Of a stretch of 64,000 nt of DNA, positions 52,615 through 62,805 are shown piece by piece. Numbering within the stretch: the stretch's first letter is position 1; each line of letters opens with the position of its first letter. This DNA is from Paraphysoderma sedebokerense. Taxonomy: Eukaryota; Blastocladiomycota; Physodermatomycetes; Physodermatales; Physodermataceae. The DNA lies in assembly GCA_025602915.1 (NCBI GenBank), contig JAHLJZ010000027.1, positions 1 to 64,000 on the forward strand, read 5' to 3'. The position numbers and the translations under genes were made by a program. The notes below the pieces were generated by a model. The model ran no database searches and was not told the DNA's origin. It saw only the letters and a program-made list of their open reading frames with translations.

Positions 52615-54639
52615 TATTCCTTAATAGTCGAATTTAATGATACCCGAACAATTGATATTAGTAGTATGATTTGTATTTAACAGAGTGTGAACGAGAGACA
52701 GACACTGGATAGCTACGGCGATGGCATTTGTTACGCTGTGATATGATGTCTGTGAGACAAACAAATGAATAGTTTGGAACTTAGAAATAAATTAATTTTG
52801 TGAAAACTGCTGATTTACTCGTCATTATTTCCATTATGTTTCAAAACATTGTCTTCACCTGAGTTGGTACAGATTAATAAGTGATCTATTCTCTAGACAA
52901 ATTAAATCGAAATCGAAAATTTAATGCATGTCTTCTTGGCCACGACAATTCAAGTACATACAAGACGTCATGGCGATAAACTCTAATAACAGGGCGAACA
53001 ACCAATGCGAATTAAACGTAAAAGATAAGATACAAGGCGAGGCTCATCAGATAAAGGGCAAAAAGTAAAAACAGTGAATGCGTCTATACTAGGATGTACT
53101 TAGATGCAGTAGATAACAACAATCGTAGCCGCATTAAATTTAAGAGAATGACATCAAAATGAGATTATTAATAAAATTGTAGAAGGAATGTGGAATCGAA
53201 ACAGATGATTGTGATGAATAAACTCATTTTAGGTTATCCGGGTTTCTAGAAAATTAAAATACTCGTGCAAAAACGAGGGGATGGCGAATATTCTCGTTTA
53301 TGAATAGATGTGAGGATTTCCCTTACGCGGAGGACGAGATGACGAAATGACGAAGGGAGCTGGACTGGGTTCGGGATCGGGAACGAAACATTGTTTAATT
53401 TCGGTTTCGGGTTGGGTGATGTTTCGGTATGATCCGTGCCAGACTGCCGACTTGCCCGCGACCGCGGGAAGCCGCAAATGGCCGAGCAATGAAGAATTGA
53501 TTAATAATATCGGGATATAGCACTGATTCTGCATAGGACCTTTGCTAAAGTTCTATCACGGTTCTATCGTCTAAGAGTGACTGTTCTATGAATTGTTGCT
53601 ACAGAAATCGTGGACTTGAATGGAAATAAGGGAAGAACAAAACCGGGAACAGTGAACAATTGATGTGATAGCATATGCTGTTGTCTTTATTGTAGGAATT
53701 AGTCACCCGGTGCTATGAATATTTATGAAGTAATTAATTGTTTTCTTATTTCGGAGGATAATTACATCAATGCGCACAAAAACGGGGCAAGGAGGGAGGC
53801 TGTGAAGCTATTTCTCGGTAATTTGACGGATATTTGTTTCTTCTATTTGATTCGTTGAATTGGTGTGGCCCGTGTGTCGCTTTCCTTTGCGGGTCTGCTA
53901 CGTGTTGCAGGTCAATGTGCGCGGCTGGCTGGGCGCAAGAGAACTGATAGCAGATAATTATCACGAGAGAATGGAATGATGTCAGAAGTTCTGAGAAAAA
54001 TAAGGGAAGAGTGTGGTAATCAGATGGCAAGAGAGTAGAAAAGTCTGGTGATACATTTGGGGGTTCTTGAAACAAGTTTTCGAAACATTGTTTAATCGCA
54101 CGGGAGAAGTCAAATTCGACTTTGGTTCCAAAGTGACGGAGCCATGAGGAAGTTGCGGGAAGGTGCACCGGGAGAACGTGTTCCTTTGCGACGATCTGAT
54201 TGGCTGGCTGCCGTCTGCGCGGGTTGCACGCGTGTTGTTTGAGTATGCATGGCTCTATGAGACCAATATGAGCCGAATATGGAGTGGACACCACGAGGTG
54301 CGGTGGTAACCCGGGCCGCAAGCCATCTGGACCTGAACACTGAATTGCAGGGGAGTGTAATTGTTGTCATGGATCCCTGATAATACGATGATAAAGGTTT
54401 TGTGGCAGGAAATAACCGAGCAATAGCCGAGCAATAGCCGAGCAAATAGGCCGAGGCAGCACCCGAAACAGCCGAGGGCCGAAGGTGTTGCGTCGCCGAG
54501 GGTTGCGCAGGGGAAATATTTAATTTTAATAGCAAGATTGAATGGCCCCCTGGCAAGCGTTCGGCAGAGACAATGCGAGCAGGTCGAAATTGGTTTTTTG
54601 TCGATTGTCGCGCCATCCAAACCCCACACACCCATCACA
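52615..54639. other. Long intergenic region downstream of MTRR
   Basis: About 2 kb with no confidently supported gene. Two similar words, AAACAATGTTTCG on the minus strand (near 53,385 and 54,085), each start a short frame encoding a basic, Ser/Arg-rich peptide; the first is closed by a plausible donor (GTAAGG near 53,325), but no following exon was found. A cluster of CCGAGCAATAG-type repeats lies at 54,415-54,490. The remaining open frames are long only because this part is GC-richer. Confidence 0.35.
54415..54490. repeat. Short repeats of GCCGAGCAATA
   Basis: Three near-identical copies of an 11-13 bp unit (CCGAGCAATAG, CCGAGCAATAG, CCGAGCAAATAGG) followed by degenerate CCGAGG words, about 400-460 bp upstream of the H+-ATPase start. 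Possible promoter minisatellite or binding-site array. Confidence 0.6.
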
Positions 54640-54881
54640 CTACAAATCCCCTAGAAATACCACCACCCCCCTCCCTCACCCATCCCTCCATCCCTCGTCG
54701 TCCCTCCCTCTCCTCTCTCTCTCTCGCAGAGGTTCACCTTCCCCCTATCCCTCTAATCGTTCTCACTCTCAATTCCCCCTTCTTCTCCTCCCCCTCCCTC
54801 CCCTCCCCTTTTTTATCTGGTATCGGACTTTTTATTCTTGAAATCCCCACATCTTTATAATTCATAGAATTCGCACCCACA
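54640..54881 (+). promoter_or_regulatory. CT-rich core promoter region of the H+-ATPase gene
   Basis: An almost uninterrupted C/T-rich stretch runs from about 54,640 to 54,830, with blocks such as CCCTCCCTCTCCTCTCTCTC. It stops about 50 bp before the ATG at 54,882. Pyrimidine tracts of this kind just upstream of the start are typical of strongly expressed fungal genes. Confidence 0.6.
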
Positions 54882-57800
54882 ATGGTCGAAAACGGTATGT
54901 CGTCTGTTATTTCGCTCTTTGCCTTCGTTATGTAAAAGAGCCGAGAAAGCATATTTTTTTTCTGAGCTTTGTTTACACGCTCCTTGGCAATTGACTTTCT
55001 GCTGGACATGTTTCTGACTTTGACTTTACTATTCCTCTTTGCTTCATCCTATTCACATGATGTCTATTTCGTCTGGTGCATCCTCAACCTCTTGCTACCT
55101 TATGTTTGGTTCGAAAAACTTCCATTTTGATAACGGCATTCTGTTATCTGTTATCAATAATCGCTTAACTCCAAATCGGATCGATACGACCACGTGCCGG
55201 AAAATTTTTTCGTCCTCGCGCTTGTGTGCCCTCCCCATTGTGTGACACCTATTGTCAATCCAACTGATGATCTATTTATATACGATTTCTCATTACCTCG
55301 TTCCCTTATATCAACCGTTGGATTTATCCATTCAGAATCACTTAACCTCCATAAAATTGAAATTAATGAGCGTTCGGAGAATGATGAGAAGAAAGAACTC
55401 GATGTTCCAGAAGAAGAACACATTGCTGTAGACGACATCGATGAAGAAACAGAAAGGTTGCTCCAAACCGACTTCAAGTCTGGTTTGTCGGACGCCGAAG
55501 TATCGGACAGATTGGCAAACTTTGGGTTCAATGGTACGCTATCCCTGAGGTTTTCGTTCTTATGAAGGGTATTCAAGACCTAACTATTTCTTTCTGTGAC
55601 GAATAATGAAAACAGAAATTGCTGAGCAAAGGATCTCCCCCCTCAAGCGATTCTTACTTTATTTTACTGGTCCCATTTCCTATTTGATCGAAATCACTTG
55701 TATTTTAGCTGGTGTCTTACAACAATGGGTCCGGTTCTATTCCCTTATCCATTTAACTTATCTGTGCTATCAATATTATTGACAATGGCTTCCATCTTGT
55801 GCACTCACACAATACAGATTGATTTCGGTATTATGGTCGGTCTTCTATTCGTCAACGCTTTCATTGGTTTTCATGAAGAAAGTAAAGCTGAAAATGCTTT
55901 GGATGCATTGAAAGCCAATCTTGCCACGAAAACCCGTGTCTTCCGTAACAGCCAACTCATTGAAATTGATACTCGTGAGCTTGTTCCTGGTGACATTCTC
56001 ATTTTACGTCTTGGTGACATCGTCCCGGCCGATTGTCGTCTGTTGGGTGTTGACTCCACTGGAGCCAAAACTGATTCCAAGCTTCAAGTGGATCAAGCCG
56101 CTTTGACAGGAGAATCTTTACCCGTAGATCGTGGCGAAGGAGATATTGTCTACTCGTCTTCGGTTATCAAACAAGGTCAAATGCTTGCTGTCGTCGCTAA
56201 AACTGGTGGTAATACCTTCATCGGCCGTGCTGCAAATCTTATTTCCATCACCAACGAACAAGGTCATTTCCAGAAGATTGTTGGGGCTATCGGAAATTTC
56301 CTGATTATCATCACTGTTTTCTTTGCCGGTATCATTCTCGTCGTCAAACTTGTTCAAAATCGTCAGAACTTCAAGGATATCTTGCTCGAAGTGTTGACCC
56401 TCACTATCGCTGCTATTCCTATCGGTTTGCCCACAGTCTTATCCGTGACTATGGCCGTCGGCGCAAAGAAACTCGCTCAGAAAGAAGTTATCGTCAAACG
56501 TTTGCCCGCTATTGAAGAATTTGCTTCCGTTTCTATCCTTTGTTCCGATAAGACCGGTACTCTCACCCTTAACGAACTTACTTTCGACGTTCCTTACCTC
56601 TCTGGTTCATGGACTGAACAAGATTTGCTTTTGCATGCTCACTTGGCTTCCGAACCTGGTGCTCGTGATCCTATTGAATTTGCTACTCGTACCGCCGCCC
56701 TTGAACGTGTCGAAATTCTCAAGAACTTACCCCAAGGTCAAGAACATCACGTTCCCGGTTACACCATCAACAAGTTCCTTCCTTTCAATCCCTCTACCAA
56801 ATATACTCAAGCTCATGTTACCAACGACGTCACCGGTGAAAAATTCCAATGTGTTAAAGGTGCTCCTCAAGTCATCATCAAGTTAGTCGGTGGACACAAG
56901 GAAGCCGAACGCGCTGTTATCGATTTCGCTCAACGTGGTCTCCGTGCTCTCGGTGTTGCCAAAACTAACCCTAACTGCGAATCTGGTTGGGAACTCATCG
57001 GTCTTATTTCTTTATTGGATCCTCCTCGTCCCGATTCTGCCGAAACTATTAAAGAATGTGCTAAAATGGGCGTTGATGTTAAAATGATTACTGGTGATCA
57101 AGTCATTATTGGTAAAGAAGTCGCAAGACGATTGGGAATGCAAAGATGTATTTTGAACGCTCAGAAATTGATCGATCCTAAGGCTGATGATATGGAATTG
57201 ACCCGTCGTTGTTTGAAGAGTGATGGTTTCGGTCAAGTTATTCCAGAACACAAATACAGAGTCGTCGAATTATTGCAACTTCAAGGTCGCTTGGTTGGTA
57301 TGACTGGGTATGTAATAGCGTCTAGTTTATGAACGCCATTGGTGACACTACGTGCTAACTGGCCTCTCTTACAGTGACGGTGTCAATGACGCTCCTGCCT
57401 TGAAGAAAGCTAATGTCGGTATTGCTGTCCACGGTTGTACCGACGCCGCCCGCTCTGCTGCTGATATTGTGCTCCTCGCTCCCGGTCTTTCCACCATCGT
57501 CGACGGCATCAAAGAATCTCGTGCCATTTTCCAACGTATGCGATCGTATGCCATCTACCGTATCACTTCCACCATCCACATTCTTATCTTCTTCTTCTGC
57601 TCCATTCTCGCTTACGACTTCACCCTCCCGGCTAAGCTTCTTATCCTTATTGCTGTGCTCAACGATATTGCTACCCTTGTCATTGCTGTCGATAACGCTA
57701 AAATCTCAAAACGTCCTGATAAATGGCGTCTCGGTCAATTGATGTTCTTGTCTACCGTTCTCGCTATTCTCCTCACCCTCGCTAGTTTCGCTCACTATTG

Positions 57801-58379
57801 GGTTGGTGATGCGCTCGGTTTGACTAAAGCTGAATTGCAAACTGTTCTGTACCTTCAAATCAGTTCTTGCCCTCACTTTGTCATCTTCAGTACTCGTGTT
57901 GGCACCTACTTTTGGTTGAGTCCTCCAAGTTGGTTATTCACAATTGCCGTCGGTGGTACTCAGGTTTTTGCTATGTTCATGAGTATCTTTGGTATCCCGC
58001 ACATCGCTGAACCGATCGGTTGGGCTTGGGGTATGTAGTAATTTGTAATTAGATTACGTCGAAGGTTTCTCTAACGGCAATGTTTAATTTTATAGGTATC
58101 TCTATCATGTGTATCTCTGTCATCGTCATGGCCCTTCTCGATCTTGTCAAAGTTTTCATTTTCAAACAATGGTCCTTCAAATTCACTGCAACTGCCTGGC
58201 CCGTTCCTTCAAGACGAAGAAAGTTACTCGAAAAGCAACACAGAGTCGCCGTTGACAAACGGTACAAAATTAACGCAGAGAAAGTTCGCAAAGTTGTTCA
58301 AATGTGCAGCGTTATCGTCGCACTTAGAAACAATGGTGAAGGTCAAAAGAATATTGACTTGGGTGATGTGATGGAATAA
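54882..58379 (+). CDS. PMA1: Plasma-membrane H+-transporting ATPase (P3A type)
   Basis: Six exons (54882-54894, 55336-55533, 55616-55728, 55818-57307, 57375-58030, 58096-58379) give 917 aa, the standard fungal length. The first exon encodes only four codons and is followed by a 441-nt intron. Motifs: actuator TGES ([10 protein letters not shown]), phosphorylation loop DKTGTLT, KGAPQ in the nucleotide domain, MITGD, and [11 protein letters not shown], whose first Gly codon is built across an intron. The membrane helix [14 protein letters not shown] carries the Asp used in proton transfer. The C-terminus is a charged, helical regulatory tail. The enzyme pumps protons out of the cell and energises nutrient uptake. 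Codon use is skewed toward C/T-ending codons (GTC, ATC, CTC, GCT, GGT) unlike the neighbouring genes, which suggests high expression. Confidence 0.95.
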
Positions 58380-59558
58380 ATCAGAACAACGGACTGTATG
58401 CTTAATGAATAGGAATATAGACATTTAGTGGCGTAAGGTTATATAGGTTTAGTTATTAATGTATTAAAATCAAGATCGTGTTCTTAAAGAGCAAGATTCA
58501 AATCGTTCGATTTAGGATAATAGAAAATTTAAGTTTCTATATGTGTTATGTGTTGATCCCTTTTCTTTTTTTTTTTCTCATGTATTTGTAGTTTATGTCA
58601 TTATTAGCTCCCCAAAATATTTGTTATAACGTAACTCCCAAAGACTGTTGATTTGATCTAATCATTCAAATATAGTTTTAAGTTATAAGTCTCAACTGAG
58701 TATCCAGTTCCTAATTAAATCGATGTCCGTCGGCGCCAATCTGGTCTTCGTTCGCTGTTTCCACTTCGCAAAACAATTTGAACACCATAATCCACCTTCA
58801 CAAGTTCCATACAGCTGCAAACACCTCTAATCAATTCCGTTATCATCCGCCATCGTATGCATAATCATTTTCGACACGATCATAAGCGATTCATACAACG
58901 GAAGTGTGCGGTATGCATCGTTGATTCGCGAGTGTCCGACGCCGTTATTGCCAGTGTCTGCAAACATCACATTGTCTCAAATGAACTAATTTAGTCTATC
59001 TTAGTGATTGACATTTTTATGCAATTTGACACTAGTTTAACCGTCAAGTCGTCGACACCTGTCGACACTCATGTATCAACTATCAAACGATGAACACTGA
59101 GAAACAGTTTGATAGTGTGACTTGATGCTTTAATGATTGCGCATCATTAAGTTCCTTGGCGATAATAATATTACAGCTAACTAATCAAAGTTTTTAGAGA
59201 ATGCTGGTTAGAGTGAGGACAAATCGAAAACTAATATGAAAAATAAAATGAGGGATATGTTCAAGTCGGATGAAATCTAAACACGTAGAAGCTAGCATGA
59301 CGATTAATTTGCTGCATTAGTTTTCATGACAAATGAAAATTAGAGAGTCGCGACAAGTTGAAGTATTTCAATTTTGTGTATTTTCTGGAACCATCATTTT
59401 TATTTATCTGTATGGGTTCTAGAAAAAATGACAGTTGATTTGATATAACAGTCAAGTAAAAGTTTGTACAAAATCTCATGTTTTTGTCTTTTCATTTTTT
59501 GTTTTCAGTTCCGTTTAGTTAAGCCGCGACGGCGACGGGAGATGCTGTATCGGCATGT
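58380..59558. other. Convergent spacer with a possible Cys-rich coding relic
   Basis: About 1.18 kb between converging genes, mostly AT-rich. On the minus strand, 58,967 to 58,692 reads as protein-like sequence with one in-frame stop: a first part of 46 codons from an ATG, then a part with GTCEGGLWCSNCFAKWKQR. It could be a decayed gene or two exons. No family was recognised. Confidence 0.35.
58692..58967 (-). pseudogene. Possible small Cys-cluster gene relic
   Basis: The frame starting at ATG 58,967 gives 46 residues (including LPLYESLMIVSKMIMHTMAD) and then a TAG. The same frame continues for about 44 residues with a C-x6-C-x2-C cluster followed by the basic aromatic segment FAKWKQRTKTRLAP, to a TGA at 58,692. 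Composition and the cysteine spacing look protein-like, but no intron that removes the stop was found (the nearest GT and AG are only 10 bp apart). It could be a broken zinc-binding protein or chance. Confidence 0.25.
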
Positions 59559-61148
59559 TTAGCAAACACAGACGGAATAGTCTCCGTGGGCGTAAGAGTC
59601 GTAGCTGTATCCAGAGCTGTAATCGTAGTCTGGCGAATGGAATAAATTCAAGTCGTTAGCGTTCTGAATATAAAAAATTAACTAAGAGAGATTAAATTTA
59701 CCGTATCCTTGGTCATAACCGTAGTCATAGCTATCCTTGGATTCATAATCGTGCGAGTCATATCCGTATCCGGAATCTATAATGGATTGAATTGTATTAG
59801 GGGAAATCTCTATTGAAGTTAATGCTTTTAGGAATACAAACCGTGTGATTCATAACCATATGAGTCCTTGGAATCATATCCGTAATCCTTGGAGTCGTAG
59901 GTGTCATAACCGTAATCTTTAGATTCATAACCATATGAGTCCTTGGAATCATATCCGTAATCCTTGGAGTCGTAGGTGTCATAACCGTAATCTTTAGATT
60001 CTTCACCATAGGAATCTTTGGAGTCATAGCCATAGTCCTTGGATTCTTCGCCATAACCGTAATCTTTGGATTCTTCACCATAAGAATCTTTGGAGTCATA
60101 GCCGTAATCCTTGGATTCTTCACCGTAACCATAATCTTTAGATTCTTCACCGTAACCGTAATCTTTAGATTCTTCACCATAGGAATCTTTGGAGTCATAG
60201 CCGTAATCCTTGGATTCTTCGCCATAACCGTAATCTTTGGATTCTTCACCATAAGAATCTTTGGAGTCATAGCCGTAATCCTTGGATTCTTCGCCATAAC
60301 CGTAATCTTTGGATTCTTCACCGTAACTGTAATCTTTAGATTCCTCACCATAGGAATCTTTGGAGTCATAGCCATAGTCCTTGGATTCTTCACCGTAACC
60401 GTAATCTTTGGAGTCATAGCCGTAATCCTTGGATTCTTCGCCATAACCGTAATCTTTGGATTCTTCACCGTAACTGTAATCTTTAGATTCCTCACCATAG
60501 GAATCTTTGGAGTCATAGCCATAGTCCTTGGATTCTTCACCGTAACCGTAATCTTTAGATTCTTCGGCATAGGAGTCTTTGGATTCTTCTCCGTAACCGT
60601 AGTCCTTGGATTCTTCACCATAGGAATCTTTGGAGTAACCGTAGTCTTTGGAGTCATATGAATCATAGCCATAATCCTTGGAGTCATGTCCGTTGTCTTT
60701 GGAGTCGTACCCGTAATCCTTGGAGTCATGACCGTAGTCTTTATCATTATCGCAACCAGAATCCTGGTGCTTATCGTCCTCATAACCGTAATTATGACCT
60801 TATGGGCGCGTCACAGGAGGTATGCAGAAAAGAGACCGGTTAATGCCGCCGCTGGTGATCAAGAGAAGAAACTGTACAGCACACCTTCGTCTTTCTTGTG
60901 GTCATTGCCATATCCGTAATCTACATCGTGTTTGTTGTCTTCTTTAGGGGCTAATATACAAGGAGATCAAATTATGTCAGCTTCACCGAGTTCAACAGAG
61001 GAAATTCATTCACCATAACAGAAATATTAATAGATCACGTACTGGGGGCTGACCCAAAATCGTGGGCAGGAGCAGGGGCAGAGCCGGTGTCATGAGCAGG
61101 AGTGGGGGCAGAACCAGATTCTACGTGGGTTTCCTTGATTGCTTCCAT
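59559..61148 (-). CDS. Low-complexity Tyr/Gly/Ser/Lys/Asp/Glu repeat protein with C-terminal CVC
   Basis: Exons 61148-61043, 60950-60885, 60798-59842, 59776-59702 and 59629-59559 join in frame to 424 aa. The N-terminus has a short Ala/Pro repeat (SAPTPAHDTG, SAPAPAHDFG). The body, over 300 residues, is built of variants of ESKDYGYGE, SKDYGYD and SKDSYGEE, arranged in larger duplicated blocks. The last exon is Tyr/Ser/Gly-rich and ends DYSVCVC. There is no signal peptide and no membrane segment. Strong charge alternation with regular tyrosines implies an intrinsically disordered, possibly self-associating protein. The terminal Cys-x-Cys resembles the prenylation site of Rab GTPases, which is only a suggestion here. 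The long open frame in another register (59,797-60,783) is a by-product of the repeats. Confidence 0.8.
59842..60740. repeat. Coding tandem repeats of the Tyr/Lys/Asp protein
   Basis: DNA-level repeats built from the minus-strand word GAATCCAAGGATTACGG and variants every 21-27 bp. They are organised in higher-order duplications: the segments around 60,050-60,300 and 60,300-60,540 repeat long identical stretches. Synonymous differences (GGC/GGT, TAC/TAT, AAA/AAG) show the units have drifted at silent positions while the peptide is kept. Confidence 0.9.
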
Positions 61149-62805
61149 TTTATTGATTTGCTAGTTTGCGACGATTTAGAGAGATGAATGAAGTGAAAGT
61201 ATTTGTGACTACGAAAATTCATGGAAGGAAGCCGTCGGAATTTATACTCTTGAATTAATGAAAGAAGCGGTTGCGTCCGCTGTTCCAATTGACTGTTCCA
61301 CTTCAGCTCATGTCTCAGATGGGTTGTTGCCGTTTCTCGCGTGTCGGACCGAAATTTCATTCCTCTGACCTCCATGATGAAATAAACTGCATTATTGTGA
61401 TCTCAAGAGAACAGTCAACCCTTAACTTTCTCAATTTGAGAACCTTTGGAGCCTACATGCTGTTATCTAATTTGATGATTTCAGGACATTCAGAGAATCA
61501 GACCATTCTACTGAGATTTGTCCGAACTAAGGAACAGAGTTAAATCAATTAGAAATACATCGTAAAATTTCTACGCTTAAAGGTTGTCTACTTTCTCCCC
61601 AAAAAGTGTAGTTAATTGAATTGCTCAAAGTTTCGAAAAATATCATATTTTGACGTTCACTGCTCAGTCTAAAAATAGAGTCACGAAGGTTGCTAAGAGC
61701 TGCCCTTCGAAAGTGACTATTTGCAACCTTCGTATTACAGCTTGAACTATGTTACATTTCACTCTAATTCTTAAATAAATAAACTGATAAGTATGTGTAT
61801 AATACCACAACTTTTTATCAGTCTATTCACTCACAAAGCCGAAATGTCTGGTGTCCAACTTTCTTGAAAGATGTGCTTGCTCCCTTTCACCGCGGATATA
61901 TCGAATATAAAATTCATATAAAATCTATATAAAATCTATCCAAGATAAATTAGCAAATGTATTTAAAATAGTGTATACATTTTAGTTTAATCGAGAATCG
62001 GCATTATCCCATTTTTGCATCAACACATCGTAATCATATTATCTATATCCGCAATAATTCTATTGCGTGATAGTACAGCCGCGGGCGAAATACGTAATTC
62101 CAATGGCCATTCGCACCTTCACTTCCCGGACCACACTATGGGGTTCGCCAAATTTTTGGAGACCATTGGTATTAGGATCGTCTCTTCTGTGCACACCCAA
62201 GGTAAAATTTTGTCAGCCACTGCGATTAAATATACTTGTTTCTCGGTCGCTCCTACTTGTCATTGTACTAAGAGGTGGCTTTTGTCGCTCAAGTATGCGG
62301 TCGAATGCTTTACGAGGGAATGCTCTACTAGTAATGGTCGTGTCATCTCTGTTCAAATACTCATTATTCATCAATATCTCTATTTCGTACTTTACCAAGC
62401 CAATTAATTTGATCTGGCTAAAGGCAAGTCCGCTAGTATTATTGGGCAAAACTATCGCAAAGATAGAAGGATACTAATGGCAATGCACACGCCAATGCAT
62501 ACAGTTTTCGATAGATATGGTAGATTTAGATTGAATGGGTAGAATATAGTAATCAACGTGTCACATATTTCGTTCTCTCTATAAACCGAGAAGCTAATTA
62601 ATGTGTAGAAATGGAGACGATAGATGGGACTCGGCCACATTCGCGGTTTGTAGCGCGGTTAGTTGTCGTTGACAACGCCCCCGTGATCTTGAATGCACAT
62701 TTCGGTGATTGACATAAGGCAACTTGGTGCAAAAGTGTTGCAGAGGCGAACGTTATTCAATATCGTTCTTTCAATAATTGTTCTTTTCTAAACCCTCTTA
62801 ACGCA
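61149..62805. other. Divergent intergenic region before importin gene
   Basis: About 1.66 kb. Overlapping open frames on both strands at 62,015-62,477 look mildly protein-like; the plus frame opens with TTG and a hydrophobic leader, and the minus frame is charged. None has a recognised domain or a clear start, so no gene is called. Both flanking promoters should lie here. Confidence 0.4.

Noticed and set aside
53767-54638. Overlapping minus-strand frames of 127-184 codons
   Set aside because: Located in a GC-richer gene-free stretch, overlapping each other in different frames, with no recognisable content.
56512-57087. Plus-strand frames of 124 and 65 codons inside the proton pump exon
   Set aside because: Out-of-frame shadows of the strongly codon-biased H+-ATPase sequence.
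59842-60740. CRISPR-like appearance of regularly spaced similar repeats
   Set aside because: The repeats are coding, vary at silent positions, have no unique spacers of constant size, and the genome is eukaryotic.
59797-60783. Long minus-strand open frame rich in Met, Thr, Lys and Pro (328 codons)
   Set aside because: It is the wrong register of the tandem repeats; the spliced frame with Tyr/Gly/Ser/Lys/Asp/Glu units has proper splice sites, start and stop, and sense composition.
62015-62477. Plus-strand frames of 130 and 136 codons before the importin gene
   Set aside because: The longer leader-bearing one starts with TTG, the two overlap in different frames, and neither shows a domain.
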